Shown here: piece after piece, positions 17,227 through 26,160 of the stretch
Layout of the letters: each line of letters starts with the position of its first letter
Position numbering within the stretch: position 1 is the stretch's first letter
Assembly (NCBI GenBank): GCA_018644665.1
Contig: JABGQA010000058.1
Coordinates: 359,893-423,892 of the forward strand
Direction of reading: 5' to 3'
From: Candidatus Poribacteria bacterium
Lineage (GTDB): Bacteria > Poribacteria > WGA-4E > GCA-2687025
Length of the DNA: 64,000 nt
Notes under the pieces: generated by a model
Database searches by the model: none
What the model was told of the DNA's origin: nothing
What the model saw: the letters and a program-made list of their open reading frames with translations, nothing else
Program-made: the position numbers and the translations under genes

Positions 17227-18333
17227 GTGGCCCCAACCCAGAACCCTCCGGTTCTCGACCACCTGCCGAAGATGCCGCGGGACCGGGACGTCCGCATCGG
17301 GTGTATTGGAGCGGGGTTCATCATGGCCGACTGCCACCTTGTGGCGTATCGGTCCGTCGGATTCAACCCCGTGGCCATCTCGTCGCGGAACCCCGACACG
17401 GCAAGGGCCGCCGCCGAGCAACACAACATCGGCACCGTCTACGACACGTACCACGAGCTTCTGGCGGACGAGTCGATCGAGGTCGTGGACATCGCGGTGC
17501 CGCCGGACATCCAGATCGATGTGGCCCGGCATGTCGTCGAGCGCGCGCCGCACATCAAGGGAGTCCTGGCGCAGAAACCGCTCGGCAGTGACTACGCCGA
17601 GGCGAAGCAGATCGTCGAGATGTGCGAGGTCGCTGGCATCGTGCTCGGCGTCAACCAGAACATGCGCTACGATCACTCGATCCGCGCGTGCAAGTCCCTG
17701 CTCGACGGCGGCCACCTGGGCGAGCCCGTCCTGGCGACGGTGGACATGCGCGCGATCCCCCACTGGATGCCCTGGCAGGAGCGGCAGGGGTGGGCGACGC
17801 TACGTATCATGAGCATCCACCATCTCGACATGTTCCGGTTCCTCTTCGGCGACCCACTGCGCGTCTTCGCCAGCGTGCGTCCCGACCCACGCACGACGTT
17901 CGAGCATCAGGACGGCATCTGTCTGTACATCCTCGAATATGAGAACGGGCTCCGCGCATCGTCGTGGGACGACGTGTGGTCCGGGCCTGCGCGCGAGGGC
18001 GCGGAGGCCGACATCGGCATCCGCTGGCGCGTGGAGGGCACTGGAGGCATGGCGCGTGGCACGATCGGGTGGCCGGACTATCCAGAAGGCTCGCCGAGCA
18101 CGCTCGATTACACGACGACGCACATTGATGGCTGGCAGAAGCCGCGCTGGCCGGAGATGTGGTTCCCAGACGCGTTCGCCGGGCCGATGGCGCAGTTGCT
18201 CTGCGCGCTGGAGGACGGCGCGGAGCCCGAGATCGGCGGCCGGGACAACCTCAAGACGATGGCCCTTGTCGACGCGTGCTACCTGTCCGTCGAGGAGCAT
18301 CGCGCCGTTGAGATCACCGAACTTCTCACCTGA
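17227..18333 (+). CDS. Gfo/Idh/MocA-family oxidoreductase
   Basis: A 368-residue NAD(P)-dependent dehydrogenase. The N-terminal Rossmann motif is [14 protein letters not shown], and the catalytic lysine region AQKPLG corresponds to the usual EKP. The second domain contains NQNMRYDH and the long open beta-sheet of GFO_IDH_MocA_C. The family oxidises or epimerises sugars and inositols. It starts at GTG 17227 with GGAGG about nine bases upstream. The stop is 12 bases before the start of the M28 peptidase gene, so the two are almost certainly co-transcribed. The substrate is not predictable. Confidence 0.92.
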   Translation: MAPTQNPPVLDHLPKMPRDRDVRIGCIGAGFIMADCHLVAYRSVGFNPVAISSRNPDTARAAAEQHNIGTVYDTYHELLADESIEVVDIAVPPDIQIDVARHVVERAPHIKGVLAQKPLGSDYAEAKQIVEMCEVAGIVLGVNQNMRYDHSIRACKSLLDGGHLGEPVLATVDMRAIPHWMPWQERQGWATLRIMSIHHLDMFRFLFGDPLRVFASVRPDPRTTFEHQDGICLYILEYENGLRASSWDDVWSGPAREGAEADIGIRWRVEGTGGMARGTIGWPDYPEGSPSTLDYTTTHIDGWQKPRWPEMWFPDAFAGPMAQLLCALEDGAEPEIGGRDNLKTMALVDACYLSVEEHRAVEITELLT

Positions 18334-18345
18334 CGGGAGTCAGAC

Positions 18346-19281
18346 ATGCCGGCCGATCCGGTCGCAGACATCATCGCGCGCATCGACGGCGACAACATCC
18401 GTCGGAACCTGTTCCATCTGTCGCAAGACCCATTGCCGTTCCGCAAGGTGAACCACACCCGTCCCGGAGCCAGCAAGTGCACGCTGGACGAGGCTGACGA
18501 CTTCATCCGCGGGCAGTTGGAGTCGTACGGGTACAGCGTCGAGGCGGAGGCCGTGGAGGTCCAGGCGCTCGCGTGCGACACGTCCAAGCCGAAGGCCCAC
18601 CAGTACTCCCCGCCGGCTGAAGAGGACCCCTGGTTCACCGCCTACAACCTGTATGCCGAGAAGCGCGGCTCCGAATCCCCCGACGAGACCATCCTGTTCC
18701 TCGCGCACAAAGACTCGCAAAGCTGGGTCGACTCACCCGGGGCCTACGACAACTGTGCGGGAACCGTCGCGGTGCTCGAGATGGCGCGCGTGCTCGCCGG
18801 TTGCCATACGCGTCGGTCGATACGCTTCCTCTTCTGCAACGAGGAGCATGGGCCATGGACGAGCGTCACGGCCGCCGTGCGCGCGAAGGAACGCGGTGAC
18901 GACCTCGTCGCGATTTTCAACATCGACAGCCTGGGCGGGAAGTCGGACGACGACATGCGCGCCGGCCGCAAGACGAGCGCCACCCTGTACACCGAACCCG
19001 AAGGCGAACGCTTCGCCGACCTAATGGGGACGGTGAACGACCACTACGGCATCGGTCTGCAGCACCAGAAGGTACTGCGCGACCGGCCCGGAGATGACGA
19101 CGGCTCCTTCATCAACGCGGGGTTCCCGATGGCGATCGCGAGTATCGGCTCGATCCCCTACGCCGACCCGAACTACCACCTGGAGTCGGACACGCCCGAC
19201 CTTGTGGACATCGAGAACGTCGTCATGGCGACCCGCGCGAGCCTCGCTGCGGGGCTTTGGGTGGATCAGGACCGCGGCTAG
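18346..19281 (+). CDS. M28-family zinc peptidase
   Basis: A 311-residue aminopeptidase-like protein of family M28. The ligands are visible: His in FLAHKDS, Asp in GAYDNCAG, the Glu pair in CNEEHG, Asp in NIDSLGG and His in YHLESDTPD. The family removes N-terminal residues or acts on acylated amines, using two zinc ions. No signal peptide is seen, so it is probably cytoplasmic. The start has GGGAG eight or nine bases upstream and lies 12 bases after the Gfo/Idh/MocA stop. The two genes probably form an operon with the two small genes that follow. An amidase or deacylase activity is an alternative. Confidence 0.9.
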   Translation: MPADPVADIIARIDGDNIRRNLFHLSQDPLPFRKVNHTRPGASKCTLDEADDFIRGQLESYGYSVEAEAVEVQALACDTSKPKAHQYSPPAEEDPWFTAYNLYAEKRGSESPDETILFLAHKDSQSWVDSPGAYDNCAGTVAVLEMARVLAGCHTRRSIRFLFCNEEHGPWTSVTAAVRAKERGDDLVAIFNIDSLGGKSDDDMRAGRKTSATLYTEPEGERFADLMGTVNDHYGIGLQHQKVLRDRPGDDDGSFINAGFPMAIASIGSIPYADPNYHLESDTPDLVDIENVVMATRASLAAGLWVDQDRG

Positions 19282-19299
19282 CGTGGCCCGGGAGGCGGG

Positions 19300-19566
19300 A
19301 TGCGCGGGGATGGTGTGGGGCAACGCCGGCGCAGGCACGAGCGCAAGTGGCGCCACTGGGACGAACTGCCAGAAGGCGTACGCGTGTATTGGCAGGAGCG
19401 GCCCGGCGCGCGGTTCGGCCGGCAGCGGCTCATCCTGGTGGTAGACGCCGACGAAGTGACGTTGCAGATGGCACAGCTCATATACGACCATGAGGGTGTG
19501 CTGATCGAGTGGCACCAGAAGTATCCGGTCGACTTCGGCCATCGAAGGTCTGGGGACGCGGAATGA
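19300..19566 (+). CDS. Small basic hypothetical protein
   Basis: An 88-residue protein with a strongly basic N terminus (QRRRRHERKWRHWDELPEGV) and a folded-looking C-terminal half (LILVVDADEVTLQMAQLIYD). No family recognised. The ATG has GGAGG only four bases ahead. The last bases overlap the next gene (start at 19563), so translation of the two is probably coupled. It follows the M28 gene by 18 bases and belongs to the same run. Could be a nucleic acid or partner-binding protein, but this is a guess. Confidence 0.55.
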   Translation: MRGDGVGQRRRRHERKWRHWDELPEGVRVYWQERPGARFGRQRLILVVDADEVTLQMAQLIYDHEGVLIEWHQKYPVDFGHRRSGDAE

Positions 19567-19829
19567 CCAACCTGCTAACGCGTCGGGATGTGGCGAGCCG
19601 ACTGACGGCGTACCTCAGTGGCGATACGGACGGGTCCGGGCTCGCGCAGTGGGCGGCCGCGCGGCTGATCGAGAATCCCGATTACGAAGAGGCGTACTTC
19701 GACGCGATCAACGAGGCCGTGTTCGACCTGTCGATGGCGGACAAGGGCGCCCTGCCCATCGAGGATGTCGCCCGGCATCTCAAGGGGCTCGGGTATTCCG
19801 TGCGCGTGGAACTGCGAGAGACAGGCTGA
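19563..19829 (+). CDS. Small hypothetical protein, translationally coupled
   Basis: An 88-residue acidic, probably helical protein (LLTRRDVASRLTAYLSGDTDG, EAYFDAINEAVFDLSMADKG, VARHLKGLGYSVRVELRETG). It starts at an ATG that overlaps the stop of the preceding gene by four bases (ATGA). No family recognised. The acidic partner beside a basic one is reminiscent of two-protein modules such as toxin-antitoxin pairs, but nothing else supports that. It ends the + strand operon that begins with the Gfo/Idh/MocA gene. The 149 bases to the channel gene hold no other feature I can support. Confidence 0.55.
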   Translation: MTNLLTRRDVASRLTAYLSGDTDGSGLAQWAAARLIENPDYEEAYFDAINEAVFDLSMADKGALPIEDVARHLKGLGYSVRVELRETG

Positions 19830-19978
19830 TGCCCGGACCCGACGCCACGATGATGCCGCGTGCGTACGGGGCGCCCCACGCAACGCACCATTGCCAGGCC
19901 GTGTCGTAGCATACGCCGGACCGCCCATTGATGGTGACAGCCGCGCTGTGGTAGGTTGCGGCGTCCCTGGAGCCTGCG

Positions 19979-21061
19979 GTGATCCTGTTCTTCCTACCCG
20001 CGCGTCTAAGCCAGCGGTTCAAGGACCGCAAGCCCCTGGTCCTGCTGCTGGATCTGCTGTTCCTCGGCGCAGTTGTGTCTGCGGGATTCATCGTCCTCCT
20101 CCGGTTCGTCGAGGACGTGACGTGGGAAGAGTCGATTTGGCAGGTATGGCAGACTGCGACGACGGTCGGTTACGGGAACCGGCCGGCGCAGACATCCGTC
20201 GGGCGCTACGCCACGATGGCGTTTGGGCTGATGGACATAGCGATCGTGGGCGCGGGGATCGGCGCGGTATTCGACGCGCGTGAAGACAAACGACGACGCA
20301 CGAGGCTGGGCCTGATGGATAACCCCCACCGCGACGGCTACGTAGTCTTCAACTTGCCCGGCACATCCCAATTCATGGCATTCGTGCACGAGATCCGGCA
20401 CGTCGAGCCGGACGCGCCCGTGTGTGTAGTGGATGACGCCGTTGAGCAACTGCCCGAGAGCATCGCGGCGATTCCGCGCGTGCACTTCGTGAAGGGCTCC
20501 GTGCTCGACAAAGACACCTACACGAGGGCGAAGCTCGCCGACAACAAGGTCGTCATCGTGTTCCCAACGCATCCGGGCGACCCGTCATCCGACGGCACGA
20601 CACGGGTGGCAGTCGACCTCATCCTCGACACGGTGACGGCAAACACGCGCGTTCTGCACGTGCTCGTAAGTCCCGACAACGACTGGATGTTCTCGCACCT
20701 GGCGTCGACAGCCGTGATGGAGACGCTCGAGGTGCTGGCGATCGTGCAGGAGTGTCAGGACGTACACAGCGCGGACATCGTGCAGCGCCTTCTGCTGAAC
20801 ACGCAGGACGCGAACCCGATGACGGTGGTGCCGGAACGCATCGTGGGGTGGACGTGGCAGGATTTCGTCACGTACGCGCTACCCGCCGCCGAAGCGTGCC
20901 GCGTCGAGATCAACCCGTTCGCGATCATAAAGGACGGCGTGCCGCAACTCTGTCCATCGCGCACCGCGCGCATTGAGGAGGGCGACCTGCTGTCGGTGAT
21001 TGCGCTCACCGGTCTGGATTGGGCGGCGTTCGAGGAGGCCTTGGTCCGGGCGCGCGCCTAG
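19979..21061 (+). CDS. Two-TM potassium channel with degenerate RCK domain
   Basis: A 360-residue protein. TM1 (LLLDLLFLGAVVSAGFIVLL), a pore helix and the filter TTVGYGN (about 59-65), and TM2 (MAFGLMDIAIVGAGIGAVF) form an ion-channel module. It is followed by a TrkA-N/RCK-like domain and a TrkA-C-like tail (TARIEEGDLLSVIALTGLDW). The first strand of the RCK domain reads VVFNLPGTSQFMAFVHEI without a canonical GxGxxG loop, so nucleotide or ligand binding may be altered. The start GTG at 19979 precedes the hydrophobic segment. Function is probably K+ conduction, gated by the cytoplasmic domain. Confidence 0.88.
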   Translation: MILFFLPARLSQRFKDRKPLVLLLDLLFLGAVVSAGFIVLLRFVEDVTWEESIWQVWQTATTVGYGNRPAQTSVGRYATMAFGLMDIAIVGAGIGAVFDAREDKRRRTRLGLMDNPHRDGYVVFNLPGTSQFMAFVHEIRHVEPDAPVCVVDDAVEQLPESIAAIPRVHFVKGSVLDKDTYTRAKLADNKVVIVFPTHPGDPSSDGTTRVAVDLILDTVTANTRVLHVLVSPDNDWMFSHLASTAVMETLEVLAIVQECQDVHSADIVQRLLLNTQDANPMTVVPERIVGWTWQDFVTYALPAAEACRVEINPFAIIKDGVPQLCPSRTARIEEGDLLSVIALTGLDWAAFEEALVRARA

Positions 21062-21063
21062 CC

Positions 21064-21312
21064 TTAGGCGGCAGACCCGAGACTGTTGATTACCCGGTCC
21101 AGAGCGTGCGGGATGTCGTAGGGGTTCGCGCGCCCGCCGCCGCGCGAGCGCGGCCGAGCGGGCAATTTGTCGACGAAAACCACTGGCCGCTTGCCATCGT
21201 GCAACAGGGCGTCGCGGCGACGGGCCGCCAGCCACTCCATGCTCATGTCGAGCAGTCGTTCCTCGTCGGTCACTTCCTCGATGATCCGTATCCGTCTGAC
21301 GTTCAGCACCAT
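21064..21312 (-). CDS. Hypothetical protein (82 residues)
   Basis: An 82-residue basic protein with the segments RIRIIEEVTDEERLLDMSMEWL and RPVVFVDKLPARPRSRGG, ending NPYDIPHALDRVINSLGSAA. No family recognised. The start is well supported by GGAGG seven bases upstream. It ends two bases past the K+ channel stop on the other strand, and is a convergent neighbour, so no operon is evident. Confidence 0.55.
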   Translation of the reverse strand: MVLNVRRIRIIEEVTDEERLLDMSMEWLAARRRDALLHDGKRPVVFVDKLPARPRSRGGGRANPYDIPHALDRVINSLGSAA

Positions 21313-21530
21313 GACGCGTCCTCCACCGTGTTGACGCTACCCGAGCATGTGCGAACCGACATACATCCCCGGTGGCAAGCGGCGCAGGCCGGGCCGGGGA
21401 CATCCGTGCATCCACTCGTGCCACATGGTCGTGGGAACGAGGGACCCTCCACTGTAGGAATACGGCCGAAGTGCACCATGCCGCAACAGCGAACTGGCGC
21501 ATGGCTTCGCTACAGACCTCGCGCGACGAG

Positions 21531-22442
21531 TCAGGAAGCCATTTCGCCGGTGGCGAGCCAGTGCGCGCAATCTACGCCAAGCTCCCGCTCAGCGCGGCTC
21601 TCGTACTTGTCGATCTCCTCGGCGCCGAGCGTGTCGTGCCATCGCCCGTTCGTGCCCCGGTGGATGAACGTCTGCGCTCCACCGTCCCAGAAGACGCCAC
21701 CTAGAGGCACGCTCAGTGTCGCGTTTCGCTTCATGTACTCGAACCCGCAGTGCTCCACGATCGCGTCCCACGCCGCCTCGTCGATGGGGATGTCCAGGAA
21801 TTCCGCGACGCGGCGGATCTCCCGGGGCATGTCCGCCTTCAGCGCGGCGAAGTGAAGCATGAGGACGTTCGGCAGGTCGCGAATGCCCCACCACGACTGG
21901 ACGTTCTCCCAGAACGGCCAGAATGGATGACCGTCCATGTCCAGCCAGTCGTGGAAGTACTGCCGCACCGAGTCTGCGGGCGGGCCGATGGGCGGCCCGA
22001 CGCGTCCAGGCGTGTCGTTGAGCGCCTCGTACCACGTGTCGTTGGCCGATGTGTGGTGGTTGTACATGCTCCAAGCGACATCCCGCCCATCGCGCGCGAT
22101 ATAGATGTACTTCGCCTCGGGTGAGAACACCAGGGCGTCCACGGGCAGGTGGGTCTTGAGGAAACGCCGATGCTTCTGCGCTTCGACGGCGGGGAGCTTC
22201 ACTTCCCTCGGCGGCACGCGTAGATCCACCCACGGGGACATCTCCGCCACGGGCAGACCTTCCTCACCGTTGAAGATGAGCTGGGCGATTATCTGCTGCA
22301 CCCATGTCGTGCCGGACTTGGCGTAGGTCGAGATGACGATGTCATCGTCCCGGAACTGGAACCCGTCCCACATGGTCGAGTCGAAGTGATGGTTGTGCAG
22401 GTCTCGCGTCTTGGTCGGCCAGGTGATCGCGGTGGCGCCTAT
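21531..22442 (-). CDS. PAPS-dependent sulfotransferase with apparent ATA start
   Basis: A sulfotransferase of the cytosolic (Sulfotransfer_1) type. The PAPS 5'-phosphosulfate loop is YAKSGTTW at about 40-47 and the 3'-phosphate site is near RDGRDVAWSMYNH. It transfers sulfate to an unknown alcohol, sterol-like or carbohydrate acceptor in the cytoplasm. The homologous N terminus (TWPTKTRDLHNHHFDS) lies upstream of the first ATG (residue 24, at 22373). The only position that keeps it after a good SD is an ATA codon at 22442, with AAGGAGG seven bases ahead. If ATG 22373 is used the protein has 280 residues and lacks this conserved stretch. The much longer open frame to 22973 is antisense noise. 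It follows the cyclase gene by about 43 bases. Confidence 0.85.
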   Translation of the reverse strand: MGATAITWPTKTRDLHNHHFDSTMWDGFQFRDDDIVISTYAKSGTTWVQQIIAQLIFNGEEGLPVAEMSPWVDLRVPPREVKLPAVEAQKHRRFLKTHLPVDALVFSPEAKYIYIARDGRDVAWSMYNHHTSANDTWYEALNDTPGRVGPPIGPPADSVRQYFHDWLDMDGHPFWPFWENVQSWWGIRDLPNVLMLHFAALKADMPREIRRVAEFLDIPIDEAAWDAIVEHCGFEYMKRNATLSVPLGGVFWDGGAQTFIHRGTNGRWHDTLGAEEIDKYESRAERELGVDCAHWLATGEMAS

Positions 22443-22485
22443 GGTTCTTCCTCCTTGGTTCGCCCGCGCTGCGTTCGCCGCCCGG

Positions 22486-25400
22486 TTAGGCCAGCTCCTC
22501 CTGCAGCGCGCGAGCATCTCGTAGATCCGGCGTGTCCAGGTGGCTGGGGAACCAGCTACACAGACCGTCGAGCAGAACGCGCGCCTCGGCCTCCCTACCG
22601 TGGGTCTGCCACAGTCTGCAAAGCCCAACGGCAGCGCGCAGCTCCGTACCTCGCGCCTCCTGCCGACGGGCGATGTCAATCGCCTCCAGGAACGACGCCT
22701 CCGCCTCGGCCGCCCGGCTCTCCGGGTCACCGTCGTTCCCCTGGAGGACCAACTCCGCGCGTATGCGGTAAAGCTCAGTGGCGTTGTGCATCGATCCGGC
22801 TTCCTCGCTGGACTCGATCGCCTCGCGCACCGCCGCCATACCCGTGTCGATGTCCCCCACGCGCGCGCAGGCCTCCGCCAGCAGACCGAGGAATGCTGGC
22901 GCGGCGACGGTACTGCCGGCCGCGCGCCATGTGGCGACACCCGACTGTGCCTGGGCGACGCCGGCCGGGTCACCGTGCCAGGCAGCTATCCACCCCATGT
23001 GCACGTCCGCAATTGCGCGGAACGTGGGGAATCCGTACTCCTCCGCCAGGGCCGCCTGCCGGTCACAGTGCTCGCGGGCGGCCGCGAACTCCCGGGTACT
23101 GCGGACGAAGCCCGACGCGTATGCCGCCGCCTCCGTGCGCACGAGCGCCGAGGGGTGGGCCGACCCGAGCTTCAGCGCTTCATCGGCCATCGCCCGCGCT
23201 CGCTCGCCGTGGCCCATTCGCTCCAAGGCCCAGGAGGCCCAGACGCGACACATGATGCCGTCGTCAGTTCGGCTCTCTACGCCTGCCGCCCGTTCTTCGT
23301 CGTCCAGAGCGATCCCCGTCTCTCCGTGTTCCACCGCCGCCACGAAGGCGCCGGAGTTGTACATGACGTCCGCCAGCATCGCGCGCGCGCTCAGTTGAAG
23401 ACTTCGGTCGTCGAGCCGCTCCGCGGTCTCGAGCAATTGCTCCGCGATCTGTCGCGCGGTCTGCAACGGGCCTCGCGACATGTAGTAGTTCCACAGCCCG
23501 GCCAGCGCGCGGAACTGTTCGGGGCTGTCCTCGCCGAGCTGGCGGCTGAGTTCCAACGCCCGCGTGTAAGTCTCCTTCACCTCCGGCCTCGCGTATCCGC
23601 GTGACGCTATGAGCGCCGGCCCCAGTTCGGTCAGCGTATCGAATTCGCGGCCCTCGTTCTCCTCTGACGTGGGCAACGCCTCGAGCAGGTCCAGCGCCTT
23701 CGTCAGATGGCTGATCGCTTCGAGTGTGGCCGCGCGTTCGTTGGCGCGGGCGCCCGCCCTGTGCCAATACTCGACCGCCTCCTGAGGACGACCGGCTTCC
23801 GTGTAGTGATGCGCCAGCAGCTCCGGCTCGGCCTCGCCGTCCCCCGGCGCATTGCTTCGCAGCGCCTCCGCGATCTTGTGGTGGTACTGCTGCTGCGTAC
23901 TCCTCAGAAGCGAGCCGTACGCCGCGTCCTGCACGAGAGCATGCTTGAAGGTGTACGTCGCCGTGGGTGGCGCGCCACGCGGATAGAGGAACTCCGCGCC
24001 GACCAACTCCGCGAGATGCGCCCTCAGTGTGGCTTCGTCCAACGGCGACACCGCGCGCAGAAGCTCGTAGCTGAACTCGCGACCGACCGTCGCCGCCAAC
24101 TGGAGCACGTCGCGAACTGCTGCCAGGCGATCCAACCGCGCCATCAACGATGCATGGAGTGTCGATGGAATGCCGAGCGCCGGGAGCGGCCGCGTCAGCT
24201 CGTACCGCCCGGCCGTCTCTTCGACCATGTCGGAATCGAGAACCGTCTTGAGCAGTTCCTCAATGAACAGCGGCACGCCGTCCGTCTTTGCCACGACCTG
24301 ATCGAGCACCTCTCTCGGCAGCGCCTTCCCGCGGGTGATACGGGTCACCATGTCGAGCGTGGCATCGGGAGGCAGGCGCGTGAGACTCACATGGGTGGCG
24401 TACGAGCGCTGGCCCCAGGGGGGCTCGAACTCCGGTCGGGACGTAAGCACCATGAGAAACGGAACCGTGGGCACCTGGTCCATCATCATGGACACGAGTT
24501 CCAGCGTGGACGGGTCGGCCCACTGCAGGTCCTCCATGACGAACAGGACGGGCTGCTGACCAGCGCGGATGCTCAGCATACGCACGAACCCTTCGAGCAC
24601 CCTCTGTTTCCTCTGCGCGGGAGACAGGTCCGACGACGCCAGGCCGTCCTCCGGCGAGATGCCGAACAGCTCGCCGAACAGCGGCACGGCCTCACCCAAC
24701 TCGAAGCCGTACTGCGCCAAGAGCCCGGTGAGTTTGTCGCGCTTCGAGGCCGCCGTATCGTCTCTCGTAAGCCCGAGCACGGTGTTCTCGAAAAGGTCGA
24801 TGACAGGATGCAGCGCGGTGTTGCGATGGTGCGCGGAGCATTGGCTCTCGGTCAGCCAGGCGTCGGCGTCGAGCGCGACGTGCTCCTTGATCGAACTGAG
24901 CAGGCGAGACTTCCCGATGCCGCCCTCGCCCCGTAGCGAGATGACGTGTCCAGCGCCACGCTTCACGTCCTCCCATCGCTCGCGCAGCATGGCGACTTCC
25001 CGGTCTCGCCCGACGAGCGGCGTTAGCCCGAGAGTCGCCGCGACGTCCAGCCGCGTCTTCGCGGCGCTTTCGTGCAGCACGCGGTACAGGTCGACGGGAG
25101 CCGTCACGCCTCGGAGCGCGTGCGCTCCCAACGGCGCGCAGTCGAAGAAGCCCTGCACGATGCGATACGACGCGTCGCTGAGGACGAGCGAGCCGGGTTC
25201 CGCCGCGCCCTGCACACGCGCAGCGATGTTCGGCGTGTCGCCCACGGCAAGCGATTCGCGGACCTCGTCCCCGCCCATGTCTCCGACAACTACATGACCC
25301 GTATGCGCGCCGATACGCACCTCGAGGTCGACTCCCCAACGGTCGTGGATCTCGGGCGCCAGAAGGGACATGGCGCCGAGTATCCCAAGCGCGGCGCGCG

Positions 25401-25845
25401 TCGCCCTGTGGACATCGTCCTCGTGTGCGTGGGGGTAGCCGAAGTAGACGAGTAGACCGTCACCCAGGTACTGGGCGATGTGCCCTTCGTAGCGCAGGAT
25501 GACTTTCTCCGCGGCCGTCTGGTAGGCGCGGATCACGTCGCGGAGCGCCTCGGGGTCGAGCCGCCCCGACAGTTCTGTGGAGCCGACGATGTCGCAGAAG
25601 ACCACGGTAAGCTGTCGCCGTTCGGCGGACGGCGCCTCCGGGAGCACGATGGTCGGTGTTGGCACGGGCTTGGGCGCGCGGGGTGGCGGAGCCGAGTCGA
25701 GTGACGTTCCGCACATGTCGCAGAAGTTTGCGCCGGCATCGGCGTCCGCGCCGCAGGATGGGCACACCTCTGGCAGCGACTGCCCACAATGCGAGCAGAA
25801 CTTCGCGCCGTGCCTGTTGCTATGGCCGCAGTGCGGACACTCCAT
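22486..25845 (-). CDS. Zinc-ribbon / class III cyclase / AAA ATPase / TPR signalling protein
   Basis: A 1119-residue multidomain protein. Residues 1-50 carry two zinc-ribbon knuckles (CPHCG ... FCSHCG and CPSCG ... FCDMCG). Residues 75-240 form a class III nucleotide cyclase (VVFCDIVGSTELSG, the YLGDGLLVYFGYP catalytic loop). Residues 285-600 form an AAA-type ATPase with Walker A GEGGIGKS near 305 and an FVMEDLQWAD Walker B. Residues 700-1110 are TPR-like repeats. Such proteins resemble the CyaA/AfsR-like regulators of actinobacteria and cyanobacteria. The substrate (ATP or GTP) is not deducible by eye. It is divergent from the large histidine kinase at 26161, and the sulfotransferase gene lies downstream on the same strand. 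Confidence 0.9.
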   Translation of the reverse strand: MECPHCGHSNRHGAKFCSHCGQSLPEVCPSCGADADAGANFCDMCGTSLDSAPPPRAPKPVPTPTIVLPEAPSAERRQLTVVFCDIVGSTELSGRLDPEALRDVIRAYQTAAEKVILRYEGHIAQYLGDGLLVYFGYPHAHEDDVHRATRAALGILGAMSLLAPEIHDRWGVDLEVRIGAHTGHVVVGDMGGDEVRESLAVGDTPNIAARVQGAAEPGSLVLSDASYRIVQGFFDCAPLGAHALRGVTAPVDLYRVLHESAAKTRLDVAATLGLTPLVGRDREVAMLRERWEDVKRGAGHVISLRGEGGIGKSRLLSSIKEHVALDADAWLTESQCSAHHRNTALHPVIDLFENTVLGLTRDDTAASKRDKLTGLLAQYGFELGEAVPLFGELFGISPEDGLASSDLSPAQRKQRVLEGFVRMLSIRAGQQPVLFVMEDLQWADPSTLELVSMMMDQVPTVPFLMVLTSRPEFEPPWGQRSYATHVSLTRLPPDATLDMVTRITRGKALPREVLDQVVAKTDGVPLFIEELLKTVLDSDMVEETAGRYELTRPLPALGIPSTLHASLMARLDRLAAVRDVLQLAATVGREFSYELLRAVSPLDEATLRAHLAELVGAEFLYPRGAPPTATYTFKHALVQDAAYGSLLRSTQQQYHHKIAEALRSNAPGDGEAEPELLAHHYTEAGRPQEAVEYWHRAGARANERAATLEAISHLTKALDLLEALPTSEENEGREFDTLTELGPALIASRGYARPEVKETYTRALELSRQLGEDSPEQFRALAGLWNYYMSRGPLQTARQIAEQLLETAERLDDRSLQLSARAMLADVMYNSGAFVAAVEHGETGIALDDEERAAGVESRTDDGIMCRVWASWALERMGHGERARAMADEALKLGSAHPSALVRTEAAAYASGFVRSTREFAAAREHCDRQAALAEEYGFPTFRAIADVHMGWIAAWHGDPAGVAQAQSGVATWRAAGSTVAAPAFLGLLAEACARVGDIDTGMAAVREAIESSEEAGSMHNATELYRIRAELVLQGNDGDPESRAAEAEASFLEAIDIARRQEARGTELRAAVGLCRLWQTHGREAEARVLLDGLCSWFPSHLDTPDLRDARALQEELA

Positions 25846-26160
25846 ATCCTATCGCCCACCCGTATGTCGGTTGTCCCCCGAGGCAATTGTCACAGCCAAC
25901 GACGCGTACGACAACCGCGTGCGGGGTGAGGCAGCGCGCCTGGCGCCGGGCCTCTGTATCGCGCCAAACGCCCTTTAGAACTCGGCCAACTGACCAGTCT
26001 CGCGGGCGCCGAGTGAAGTTCCGCCCACGCCGCCAGGCCGGTCCCGGACCTTGACCGCCGCTGTTCCTGCCGCCTAGAATCATCGGCGAATTCCACGCCT
26101 ACTCGGCGCCCTACCTGTGCGCCGATTCTGCCGGTGCCGGCGGGAAGGGAACGCCACGGA
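25846..26160. other. Divergent intergenic region
   Basis: A 315-base region between the cyclase gene (-) and the histidine kinase gene (+). I see no clear promoter pair, repeat or RNA gene. The GGGAAGGGAACG before 26161 is the likely ribosome-binding site of the + gene. Confidence 0.4.

Noticed and set aside
22443..22973. N-terminal extension of the sulfotransferase frame to 22973
   Set aside because: This part is antisense to the C terminus of the cyclase protein and has no sulfotransferase homology. Translation signals support a start at 22442 or 22373.
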